A DNA stretch of 64,000 bases, taken from contig CAZOMB010000003.1 of assembly GCA_964581105.1 (NCBI GenBank), positions 1 to 64,000 of the forward strand. The letters run 5' to 3'. Origin of the DNA: UBA10161 sp964581105 (GTDB taxonomy: Archaea > Micrarchaeota > Micrarchaeia > Anstonellales > Anstonellaceae). Made by a program: the position numbers and the translations under genes. Position 1 is the first letter of the stretch, and each line of letters opens with the position of its first letter. The notes under the pieces were generated by a model. It was not told where the DNA came from and searched no databases. It saw only the letters and a program-made list of their open reading frames with translations. Of the stretch, positions 8,239 to 15,248 are shown piece after piece.

Positions 8239-10562
8239 GGCTTTTTGAATTTCTCCAAATAGACCCCTACAAGTATCATTGCCCTTGCAAAAAAGTCCCC
8301 ATCTGCAACCATGGAGTTTACTAAAGAGTCAGAAGAATCAGAATGCTGGTTATCATTAGAGCTGCTGCTTGAAGGGGCTCTGTCATATATATCGTCAGTC
8401 ACTTCTCCTGCTACTGGTGCCTTGTCATCCTTTTCATCTGAGCCTGCTTTCCCATAATTCACTTTGCACTTGTACGGGCATCCCTGCTCATCATACCATA
8501 TTGCTCTGTCATAATTATTGCCACAATCAACTTCTGTTGGCAGGATTGGGCAGGTGTCGTCTTGGTTTAGATTTTGGTTTGCAACACAATTGACCGAAGC
8601 AAATGCCTCATTGTTTTCTTCATTAAGCTCAACAACCTCATCATAATAGTCTGCATAGGCTGAAATAATTGTGTTTCCAGCCTGTGTGCAGGTTATGCTG
8701 ACAACTGTAGAGTTAAACAGCCCCCAAGTCAGCTGCGGGATATTGATAATGCCTTCAAGCCCTGCATTCACAAAATATGCTGTGCTTAAGCTTCCCCAGT
8801 ATGGGTGCGTTGTTTGCTGGTTTGCAGTGGTTATTGTGACTTGTGCCGGAACCCCAACTATCATCTGGGAAGGTGCCTGTATTTCTGCAATAATGTCTGG
8901 CAAGTTTGGGTTTGTGCACCTTCCCTGTATACAGAGTTCCTTGCCAGGCTCTGTGCAGGCAATCAGGGTCTGAACAACTCCTCTTCCGCTGCACGAATAT
9001 TCAATAACAGCATTGTCTCCACTGCAAATATCCTGCTTCAAGTTCCACTCGCCATTGTACATTCCACTTGTGTTTCCCCTTTCATTTGGCTTTATTCCAC
9101 CGTCACTATCACTACATATGCACTCTGCATGTGACTGGCACTCATCAGCGCCAGGCCCTGCAACCAATACACATGCAGCTGCAATGGTCTGTGCATCTGT
9201 GCCAGTGCACTTAGTATGGTGTTGCAATGCGCTTGAACTGTAAACAGCGTCATAGGCATTTACCCTTCCCCAGCCGTAAGCATAATCAAAGCCATTTGCC
9301 CCCTTGTCAACAGCAGTGTTCCTCAGTGCCTTTTTCACTTCTTTGACAGTGTAATCAGGGTGCTCCTTTTTTATGAGAGCAATTGTGCCTGCAACAACAG
9401 GGGCAGAAACGCTTGTGCCAGATACTCCAGATATATAGCCCCATGTTGGAGAAAGAGCAGTTGATTTCATGTGCGTGCCAGGGGCAACAATGTCAATTGC
9501 ATTTCCCCTCGGAGAAAATGAAGCAATCAAGTCAGTTATCTTGTCAACAGCGCCAACAGCAATAGAATGGCTAATGCAGCCGGGTGCAACTGTGCTGGCT
9601 GCCTGGCCATTTCCAGCAGCAGAAACAAATGGCACACCTTTTTGGTTGGCATACTTTATTGCTGCAGTTGCCTCTTGGTTCAAATGGTTGCAGTAAGGCT
9701 CAGGGTTATTCAAATTGCCCCATACAACGCTGGCTGTGATTACATCAACATCAGGGTCATCAGAAGTGCCATAAACATGGTCAGGCCCGTCAATTGCCCA
9801 GTAAATTGCCTCAATAAAACCACTCATGTGCGAGCTCCACACTTTCAGTGCATATATCCCTGCGCTTGGTGCAACTCCCCTTACGTCAGAATATTTGGAA
9901 GCAACCTGCAAATACGGGTTTTCATGCTGAAGCAACCCATCAGCAACCATAACACCAGCAACAACAGTCCCATGCCCATGCTCATCCATTGGGTCAGGGT
10001 CATTGTTTGCAAAGTCATAGCCGCCTAGATAGCTGCCCCTTAGCTCAGGGTGCGTATAATCCATCCCAGTGTCAATCATTGCAATTTTTGTCCCTCTCCC
10101 TGTATTTCCCTGGCTGTGCACAAGGTTTGCGCCTATCAATGCATTTGCGCCAGTATCAGCAAGCAAAAGAGGCTTGTCTTCCCTTAGGTTGTGCCTATAA
10201 GCAACATCTTCAGGGCAGTTCATGACCGCAAATTTCCTCTGATAATTGCTAAACACATTCTTGATTATCTCACAGCCCTCATTTTCTGCAGCATCAATTA
10301 TTGGAAAGCCAGAAGCAATTACCCTCACAGTCCCATGCTGCTGAGCAACAGGGGCTGAGACTGCATCTTTTCCATTTTCATTAATATCCTTTGCCACTGC
10401 AACAGAACCAATTTGAGGCATATCATCTACTGCAGCACCTGCTTCAGCTGCAACAGAACCAACTGCAGCATCACCTACTGCAGCATTTGCATCATCCTCA
10501 CTGCTTTCTGCAGCTGCAAAAACAGAAAAAGCAAGAAGCAAAACAACTAGTTTGCTAAGCAT
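8235..10562 (-). CDS. Secreted subtilisin-like serine protease (S8) with C-terminal module
   Basis: 775 residues from ATG 10562 (GTGGTAA upstream; GTG 10571 is the alternative). Signal peptide, then an Ala/Glu-rich stretch and a propeptide-like segment with SGFPIIDAAENEGC. The peptidase domain follows with catalytic D164 (MIDTGMDYTHPEL), H197 (HGHGTVVAG), oxyanion N318 (AAGNG) and S384 (SGTSVSAPVVAG). Next come a Cys-rich part and a CARDB-like beta domain (LPDIIAEIQAPSQMIVGVPA). The last about 103 residues match the C-terminus of the protein at 4745-5992. It is probably exported and held at the cell surface, where it may process the neighbouring surface proteins; that role is inference. Confidence 0.9.
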   Translation of the reverse strand: MLSKLVVLLLAFSVFAAAESSEDDANAAVGDAAVGSVAAEAGAAVDDMPQIGSVAVAKDINENGKDAVSAPVAQQHGTVRVIASGFPIIDAAENEGCEIIKNVFSNYQRKFAVMNCPEDVAYRHNLREDKPLLLADTGANALIGANLVHSQGNTGRGTKIAMIDTGMDYTHPELRGSYLGGYDFANNDPDPMDEHGHGTVVAGVMVADGLLQHENPYLQVASKYSDVRGVAPSAGIYALKVWSSHMSGFIEAIYWAIDGPDHVYGTSDDPDVDVITASVVWGNLNNPEPYCNHLNQEATAAIKYANQKGVPFVSAAGNGQAASTVAPGCISHSIAVGAVDKITDLIASFSPRGNAIDIVAPGTHMKSTALSPTWGYISGVSGTSVSAPVVAGTIALIKKEHPDYTVKEVKKALRNTAVDKGANGFDYAYGWGRVNAYDAVYSSSALQHHTKCTGTDAQTIAAACVLVAGPGADECQSHAECICSDSDGGIKPNERGNTSGMYNGEWNLKQDICSGDNAVIEYSCSGRGVVQTLIACTEPGKELCIQGRCTNPNLPDIIAEIQAPSQMIVGVPAQVTITTANQQTTHPYWGSLSTAYFVNAGLEGIINIPQLTWGLFNSTVVSITCTQAGNTIISAYADYYDEVVELNEENNEAFASVNCVANQNLNQDDTCPILPTEVDCGNNYDRAIWYDEQGCPYKCKVNYGKAGSDEKDDKAPVAGEVTDDIYDRAPSSSSSNDNQHSDSSDSLVNSMVADGDFFARAMILVGVYLEKFKKP
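8246..8556 (-). repeat. Direct repeat, copy 2, encoding the shared C-terminal module
   Basis: Partner of 4753-5063. It encodes the last about 100 residues of the subtilase: a C-x-YKC segment, an acidic linker, a Ser-rich stretch, then a hydrophobic helix and EKFKKP end. The near-identity in DNA points to recent duplication or gene conversion. Confidence 0.85.
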
Positions 10563-10680
10563 ATTTACCACGATTTTATTTGGAAGCCAACCCCTATTTA
10601 ATACAGATGCCGAAAAACCCGAGGAATGGCTAATTGCCCTTCAAAACAAAAACCTGCTGGAAAATTAGAAGTAATTGTAG

Positions 10681-11151
10681 CTAGTTGCCCTTTTCCCCTG
10701 TGGCTCTTTTTGCTTTTTTCTTTTGCGTTATGTCTAATTCCTCATCTTTCTCCTTCAAATATCTTTTTTGAATGTCAATTTGCGTCATTGCACGTGCACG
10801 CTCGGCCGGCTCAAAGAAGGCACTGTCTTGCTGTGCTGCGAGTTGTTGATTAATCCAACTAAACAACTGTTTCAACTGGTCGTCGTTAACTCTATAATTT
10901 ACTAGGTCTGTTCTAAGCCTCTCCATGTCAGAATCGTCTTGCGTGTTGTATGTATTAGTTACCGCTGTTCCAGTTTTTTTGTCGGTTGCAGTTACTCTTA
11001 ATGTATTGTCGGGTAATGATCTAAAGTTAATTTTGTGAGTTGGTGTGTTTATTTCTTGTTTATCTTGTTTTGGGTGAAGCTGTTTTCCAACGTTAAAAGT
11101 AGTTTCCTTCTTGCCTTGCGGGTCTAGTTGAGTTTCCTGGAAAATAAACAT
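10681..11151 (-). CDS. Orphan soluble protein, second gene of cassette 2
   Basis: 156 residues from ATG 11151, which follows GGGGATTAG and touches the TAG stop of the upstream gene (TAGTATG), so the two are translationally coupled. It is hydrophilic and rich in K, D, Q, T, with no signal or membrane helix. The middle (INFRSLPDNTLRVTATDKKTG) looks like beta strands; the C-terminal half is helical and ends in a Lys-rich tail. No family recognised. A partner role for the membrane protein encoded just upstream is inferred from the coupling. Confidence 0.6.
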   Translation of the reverse strand: MFIFQETQLDPQGKKETTFNVGKQLHPKQDKQEINTPTHKINFRSLPDNTLRVTATDKKTGTAVTNTYNTQDDSDMERLRTDLVNYRVNDDQLKQLFSWINQQLAAQQDSAFFEPAERARAMTQIDIQKRYLKEKDEELDITQKKKAKRATGEKGN

Positions 11152-11152
11152 A

Positions 11153-12139
11153 CTAATCCCCTGAGCTTCTTTCCCCCTCTGGTTTTTCAATAGAGTATCC
11201 GTCACCATTTAAGTCTAGCCAAAGGCTATAACCGCCCCACCCGTTTGGTTCTATGATTATATTTGTTCCTTCCCGACGTAGTTTATAGTCTTTTATGTTT
11301 GGTATATTTTCCCCAAGCCTTGGGTTAAAGCTGCTTGTATAATAACTTGTTTTATTGCTGGGCGATATGACCATGTAGGCAGATTCAGATAAGAAAACCG
11401 CGCCATCGTCGCCTACGTAGTATTTTCCTTCATCACTGTATACAGTTCCACTAGCTATTTTCATCTCTCCCCACTGCCAGTCTTGTGGTGATTTTACAAA
11501 TGGCCTGATGATATGAATAGTGTTGCCATCAAATGCATAGATGACCTTTTTTCCATCATACGTTGTATTGATTTTCTTGGCGTTTGCAAGGCGTTTGAAC
11601 ACTCCTTCGCTGTCTTCAAGAATAGCCATCCTTTTCCCGTCCCTAACGGTTACCACACCATCCTCAGTCCATGTTATTTTCGCTTTGCTCTCATCAATGT
11701 GTTTTCCAATCTGATTCAGTGGCACATTATAAATAATCTCATCGCTTTTCGGTGCAACAGTGTCAGGCTCAAGCCTGCTTGTGTAGCTGACAGGCTTGAC
11801 ATCTGCTTTTGTGCTGTCCCCAAAGAATGATTTTATGGTCATTTTGCCTGGGCCAAAAGACTTGTCCTTTTCCAGGAGTTTGCCTTTTATGTCTAATGAA
11901 AGCTTGTCGGCTTTATTGTCAAACATTAGTTCGCTGTCGCCTTTTCCTGTTTTTGAGATGAATGCATAGGCATTTGCAACTGCCTGCTTGAGTGAGTAAA
12001 AGCTAATGGTCAGAATAGTAGTGGTAATTATCAAGGGTTTTGCAAATGCCCCGAAAAAGCTCCTTCTTGGGTCTTGCTTGCTCTTGCTAGCTGCTTGCTT
12101 TGCCTTTTCCACTTCCTTTTTTGCGGTGTTCTCTTTCAT
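11153..12139 (-). CDS. Orphan protein with one N-terminal membrane helix, cassette 2
   Basis: 328 residues. A basic N-terminus (K/R-rich, about 30 residues) is followed by one membrane helix (KPLIITTTILTISFYSL), placing about 280 residues outside the cell. The outer part is rich in beta-strand patterns and repeated D-G turns (YDGKKVIYAFDGNTIHI, LWLDLNGDGYSI); the last could bind calcium. The layout (basic start, one helix, large beta domain) parallels the protein at 13058-13888, and both genes sit behind the same leader sequence. Function unknown. Confidence 0.65.
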   Translation of the reverse strand: MKENTAKKEVEKAKQAASKSKQDPRRSFFGAFAKPLIITTTILTISFYSLKQAVANAYAFISKTGKGDSELMFDNKADKLSLDIKGKLLEKDKSFGPGKMTIKSFFGDSTKADVKPVSYTSRLEPDTVAPKSDEIIYNVPLNQIGKHIDESKAKITWTEDGVVTVRDGKRMAILEDSEGVFKRLANAKKINTTYDGKKVIYAFDGNTIHIIRPFVKSPQDWQWGEMKIASGTVYSDEGKYYVGDDGAVFLSESAYMVISPSNKTSYYTSSFNPRLGENIPNIKDYKLRREGTNIIIEPNGWGGYSLWLDLNGDGYSIEKPEGERSSGD

Positions 12140-12144
12140 GGAAC

Positions 12145-12165
12145 TACCCTGTTGCCTCTGGTGGT
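12145..12165 (-). repeat. Short third copy of the leader repeat
   Basis: 21 bp identical to 13894-13914, the gene-proximal end of the leader in front of the 276-residue protein. Here it lies right before the start of the gene at 11153-12139, about 50 bp downstream of the main leader copy (12217-12269), so part of the leader is duplicated in tandem. Confidence 0.7.
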
Positions 12166-12216
12166 CACAAGATGCAACGTGTATCTGGCAGGTTTCCCAT
12201 TTTTTTCCTTGGGTTG

Positions 12217-12269
12217 CCTGTTGCCTCTGGTGGTAGTATTAGTCAAAGCCGGCTTTTAATGGTTTCTCC
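12217..12269 (-). promoter_or_regulatory. Repeated promoter/leader, copy 1, with palindrome
   Basis: 53 bp identical to 13897-13949 except one base. Read on the minus strand it begins with ATTAAAA (TATA-like), overlapped by a perfect 12-bp palindrome AAAGCCGGCTTT (12245-12256). About 25 bp further is ACCACCAGAGGCAACAGG, the likely start of the transcript. This arrangement fits a promoter with an operator overlapping the TATA element. Confidence 0.55.
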
Positions 12270-12860
12270 TCACCTCATTTTTCTCAGGTTTGAAAGCATT
12301 TTCTTTTTCCATTTTTTGAATTTTACAAACCCTATGCCAAGATAAGAAAGGTCCTGGTCATTAAAGCCGGATACAACACCCTCAAGCTCCTTTGCATAGT
12401 TTTTGATGCCATGCTCTTCAAGGAGGGCTTGGTACCTTTTCCAGTCTATTGGCGCAAAGAGAAGAAGGCTCATGATGTCAAGAGAGTCCTTTTTGCCCTT
12501 TGGGGTCGCCCTTCTGTCTATTTCAGCAGACTGCTTCAGCACAAGAAGAGCCTCGGGCCTTATGGTTTTTATTCCCTCTATTGAGGCAATATTCTCATCC
12601 CTGAGAAGCTCTTCGCAGGGAATGGCAAGCCTTGAGTAATGGGAAACATAAATGTCAATGTCAAACTTCTCAAGCCTTATCTCATACTTTCTCATTCTCT
12701 CGTTTTTTGAAATGGAAAAATTGCTTTTCAGGCTTGCAAGCCCATTGTAGTCAACAACAATGTCAATGTCCTTGGGATTTTTGCTGCTCTTCAAGAAGCT
12801 TTTGCAGTTCAAGTTTAAATTGTTCATAAAGTCCGTAAGGTTCAAGCAGTCTTTCCGCAT
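12270..12860 (-). pseudogene. 5'-truncated nucleotidyltransferase-fold gene
   Basis: The reading frame from NPKDIDIVVDYNG through FDIDIYVSHYSRLAIPCEEL and the KGKKDSLDI segment matches the archaeal nucleotidyltransferase-fold proteins found widely in small-genome archaea. The DxD catalytic pair is visible. The GG/GS-containing N-terminal strand that should precede it is missing. The 35 or so residues upstream of KDIDI instead overlap, in another frame, the end of the real 96-residue gene (12763-13053). A recombination joint at about 12780-12800 is likely, leaving an inactive or remodelled protein. Confidence 0.55.
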
Positions 12861-13053
12861 TTTCCATAGTTGGGTTTTCAGAAAACTCGTTTATGATGTT
12901 TTTTACATCTCCTCCCATTTTTATTATTTTCTCTTTATTTACATCAAGAACCTTGGTAAAAGTCGCCTCCAAAGTCTTCAGATCCTGCTTTTCACCAGGA
13001 CCTCCTTCAACTTTTTTGTCGATTTCTACTAGTGCACCATTAAACAAAAACAT
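12763..13053 (-). CDS. Orphan soluble protein, second gene of cassette 1
   Basis: 96 residues, acidic, helical, with no signal. It starts 4 bp after the stop of the upstream membrane protein gene, so it is probably co-translated. Its C-terminus (YGLYEQFKLELQKLLEEQQKSQGH) runs into the truncated nucleotidyltransferase sequence in another frame, so the last residues may be acquired sequence and the protein may once have been longer. No family recognised. Confidence 0.55.
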   Translation of the reverse strand: MFLFNGALVEIDKKVEGGPGEKQDLKTLEATFTKVLDVNKEKIIKMGGDVKNIINEFSENPTMENAERLLEPYGLYEQFKLELQKLLEEQQKSQGH

Positions 13054-13057
13054 AAAC

Positions 13058-13888
13058 TCACTTTTCAGCTATTTCCACGCCTTGGTTTATGCCAAATCTA
13101 ACTACCTTACCATTCTCACCGTGATTAATCTTGACCTCACCTGTTGAGTTCGATACTCTAAACCAAGTTATATCTCCGTCTTTTTCAAATTTGGGGTCTT
13201 TGAGAGTTTCAACTCCAAAGTGCTCAGTAAGAGGTATGGTTCCATATTCTTTTCCATCTCTGTAGATAATGCATTTTGTGCCAGCTATCAATAAAGTGCC
13301 AAAGTTGTCGTTCGTATAGGCAAGGGGTTTGTAAAGCCCTCCTTCAACAGGGACAAATGCATTTACCTCTACAACTTCACCTTTTCCTTCCTCTACCGGT
13401 TCTTTTATTAGCAGGAAACTCTCCCAGTTTTCGCTGAGGAAATAATGGAGAACCCCTTCTTCTGGGGATTTTGTTACAACCTCTATTTCAGTTCCGTCAA
13501 ACTCTTTTATTCCAAGGACAGCCATCTGGTCTTCAGGCACAGTCACTGCTTCATATCCACGCATCAAGAACTGGCTTGTTCCCTTGAGGAGCTTTGTGCT
13601 TCTTGGCTCCTTATCAACAACCTCTTTTGGGTCGTCGGTTTTTCCTGTTATTGTTTGGCTGGTTGAAGGCTTTGCAACGAGAGTTGTGATAATTGCTACA
13701 GCAGTAAATGCGATTTTCGGGTGCTTTAAGACCCAGCCCAATGTCTTGAGACCGACTTTTGTCTTTTCTACTGCCTTTTTTGCTTTTTCCCTGATAAATG
13801 TGCGGATTTTGTTCTGCTTTGAAGTGCCAGAAGTAAGGTCAGAAGTACGCTTTTGCTTTGCTTTGTGCGCCTTGTTGCCGTTTGCCAT
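13058..13888 (-). CDS. Orphan protein with one N-terminal membrane helix, cassette 1
   Basis: 276 residues. About 60 residues of Lys/Thr-rich sequence lead into one membrane helix (HPKIAFTAVAIITTLVA), then about 190 outer residues with alternating hydrophobic strands (GGLYKPLAYTNDNFGTLLIAG, KCIIYRDGKEYGTI). It has no cysteine pairs or known motif. It is led by copy 2 of the 53-bp leader and is followed at 4 bp by a small acidic protein gene, the same plan as the 11153/10681 pair. Function unknown. Confidence 0.65.
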   Translation of the reverse strand: MANGNKAHKAKQKRTSDLTSGTSKQNKIRTFIREKAKKAVEKTKVGLKTLGWVLKHPKIAFTAVAIITTLVAKPSTSQTITGKTDDPKEVVDKEPRSTKLLKGTSQFLMRGYEAVTVPEDQMAVLGIKEFDGTEIEVVTKSPEEGVLHYFLSENWESFLLIKEPVEEGKGEVVEVNAFVPVEGGLYKPLAYTNDNFGTLLIAGTKCIIYRDGKEYGTIPLTEHFGVETLKDPKFEKDGDITWFRVSNSTGEVKINHGENGKVVRFGINQGVEIAEK

Positions 13889-13896
13889 AGCATTAC

Positions 13897-13949
13897 CCTG
13901 TTGCCTCTGGTGGTAGTATTAGTCAAAGCCGGTTTTTAATGGTTTCTCC
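13897..13949 (-). promoter_or_regulatory. Repeated promoter/leader, copy 2
   Basis: Partner of 12217-12269, exactly 1680 bp away. It has one difference, which breaks the palindrome to AAAGCCGGTTTT (13925-13936). The gene start at 13888 is 9 bp beyond its end; AGGGTAA within or next to the leader can serve as ribosome site. It lies between this gene and the membrane regulator gene upstream. Confidence 0.55.
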
Positions 13950-13961
13950 CCTATTCTGGAA

Positions 13962-14852
13962 TCAGCCTGCCCTTCGCAAAAGAAGGTGCTTTCCTTTTCT
14001 TGTGAGCCGGTAATAAACGAATTTCCTGCCAGGGGTTGCAAGCTTTTCAACAAGGCCTGCCTGCTGCAATGCCTCCAAGTGCTCAGATATTGTTGCCTTG
14101 CTTTTGCCAAGTTTTGAGGAAAGGTCTGTTGGTATTCTGTCTGCTTCAGAAAGCTGTTCCATTATTCCTGCCCTTGTCTTGTTTTCAAGAAGCCGGGTGT
14201 CATGCGCACTGATTTCAACCTGTGCCTGCCTTTGCTGCAAAATCAGGTATGATGCCACTATTATGAGCACAAATGCGCCTAATGCCTGCAAAGCCTGCCA
14301 GGTTCCTAGTTTCTCCCCTTCCAGCTCTGGCTCTTGAGGTGCTCTTGGGGCTGTTCCTGCTGTTTTTGCTTCAATCCCAAAATCCAGGCTTTCTTGTGCT
14401 GCTTTGGGAACAGCTGCCTCAGCAGAAGGCTCTTCATATTGTTCTGGCACTGGCATTTGGTTGCAAGTTTCAGGAGTAGCGCAGCCAGACCAGCTAGCTT
14501 GTTCACTGCAATAATAGTCAACAGTGCTTAATGGGGCAAATCCTCTTGGGTCGCATTTTGTTTCAATTACCCCTAGGCTAATTAGGGCCTCAAGCTCATT
14601 TGAAAGAGCTGGTTGGCTCTCATCAGTGCCAGAAACTGATACTAAGATGCCTTGCGGGGAAGAAGATATGCTTGTTTTGTAATCCCCTTTGCTTGACTCA
14701 TAAGTAAAAGTGTCATTTTCATCAAAAGAGCCGTTAAGCGAGGGAGCAGAAGACAGGTTAAGGGAAGCTTCTGAAGAAAGGGTTGCACTAAAGGATGCAA
14801 AATAGGCACAGGAAAGCACTAAGCACACAAGCAATATGGCTGATAGTCTCAT
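13962..14852 (-). CDS. Membrane-anchored winged-helix transcription regulator
   Basis: 296 residues. Signal peptide or first helix (LSAILLVCLVLSCAYFASFSA), then about 160 outer residues with paired cysteines (CDPRG, YYCSEQ, SGCATPETC), a Pro/Glu-rich linker, and a transmembrane helix (ALGAFVLIIVASYLIL, about 192-207). A cytoplasmic ArsR/MarR-type winged helix follows (ENKTRAGIMEQLSE...LSSKLGKSKATISEHLEALQQAGLVEK...YYRLTRKGKHLL). This is a one-piece sensor-regulator at the membrane. It sits directly upstream of the cassettes with the shared palindromic leader, so control of those is a reasonable guess, not shown. Confidence 0.75.
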   Translation of the reverse strand: MRLSAILLVCLVLSCAYFASFSATLSSEASLNLSSAPSLNGSFDENDTFTYESSKGDYKTSISSSPQGILVSVSGTDESQPALSNELEALISLGVIETKCDPRGFAPLSTVDYYCSEQASWSGCATPETCNQMPVPEQYEEPSAEAAVPKAAQESLDFGIEAKTAGTAPRAPQEPELEGEKLGTWQALQALGAFVLIIVASYLILQQRQAQVEISAHDTRLLENKTRAGIMEQLSEADRIPTDLSSKLGKSKATISEHLEALQQAGLVEKLATPGRKFVYYRLTRKGKHLLLRRAG

Positions 14853-14994
14853 AGAAGAAGTGTGCCTCCAACCTTATAAAAATTGTTCGCTTTTTGTTCG
14901 GTGCATCTTGCCGGGCAAGGCATCAGTGCTGCCATAGCAGCACCGGGAAAAGCGATTCATTCTGCTCACAGAATGTGCATCGGTTTTTGTTCGG

Positions 14995-15189
14995 TCAGCG
15001 GGCAAGCTTTATATCTGAAGATGTCACTGTTTTCCTGCCTGCATGCTTTGCGTATTTTATTGCCCTTGTTGAAATGTCAACCCCTATCTTCTCAAGTGTC
15101 TCTGCAAGCTCTGTTGCTGCGCTGTCACTTACCCTGTCAGCGCCGCATGAGCGTATTATTTTCTCAACAGGGGCTTTTGGAAGTATCAT
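14995..15189 (-). CDS. Archaeal histone
   Basis: 64 residues from ATG 15189, preceded by GGTGGT. A single minimal histone fold: LPKAPVEKIIRSCGADRVSDSAATELAETLEK...THR-like STRAIKYAKHAGRKTVTSSDIKLA. The RKT and SD residues that bind DNA are present. No N- or C-terminal tails. The protein forms dimers that wrap DNA. It is divergent from the Hef-type helicase gene. An upstream in-frame ATG at 15213 would add 8 residues and is unlikely. Confidence 0.95.
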   Translation of the reverse strand: MILPKAPVEKIIRSCGADRVSDSAATELAETLEKIGVDISTRAIKYAKHAGRKTVTSSDIKLAR

Positions 15190-15248
15190 AAGACCACCGG
15201 CATTATACCTCAATTAGGTAATTAAATGCTTGCGTACAAGTGTGTTTT

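Noticed and set aside
10629..10692. Second copy of a cassette 3' end (CTAATTGCCCTT versus CTAGTTGCCCTT)
   Set aside because: Only 12 bp with one mismatch in A/T-rich sequence; too weak to claim as a recombination site, though it would fit the pattern seen at 63.1/63.7 kb.
12763..12860. Frameshift error joining the 96-residue orphan and the nucleotidyltransferase into one gene
   Set aside because: A single shift would not restore the missing N-terminal strand of the nucleotidyltransferase; the sequence upstream encodes an unrelated acidic helix.
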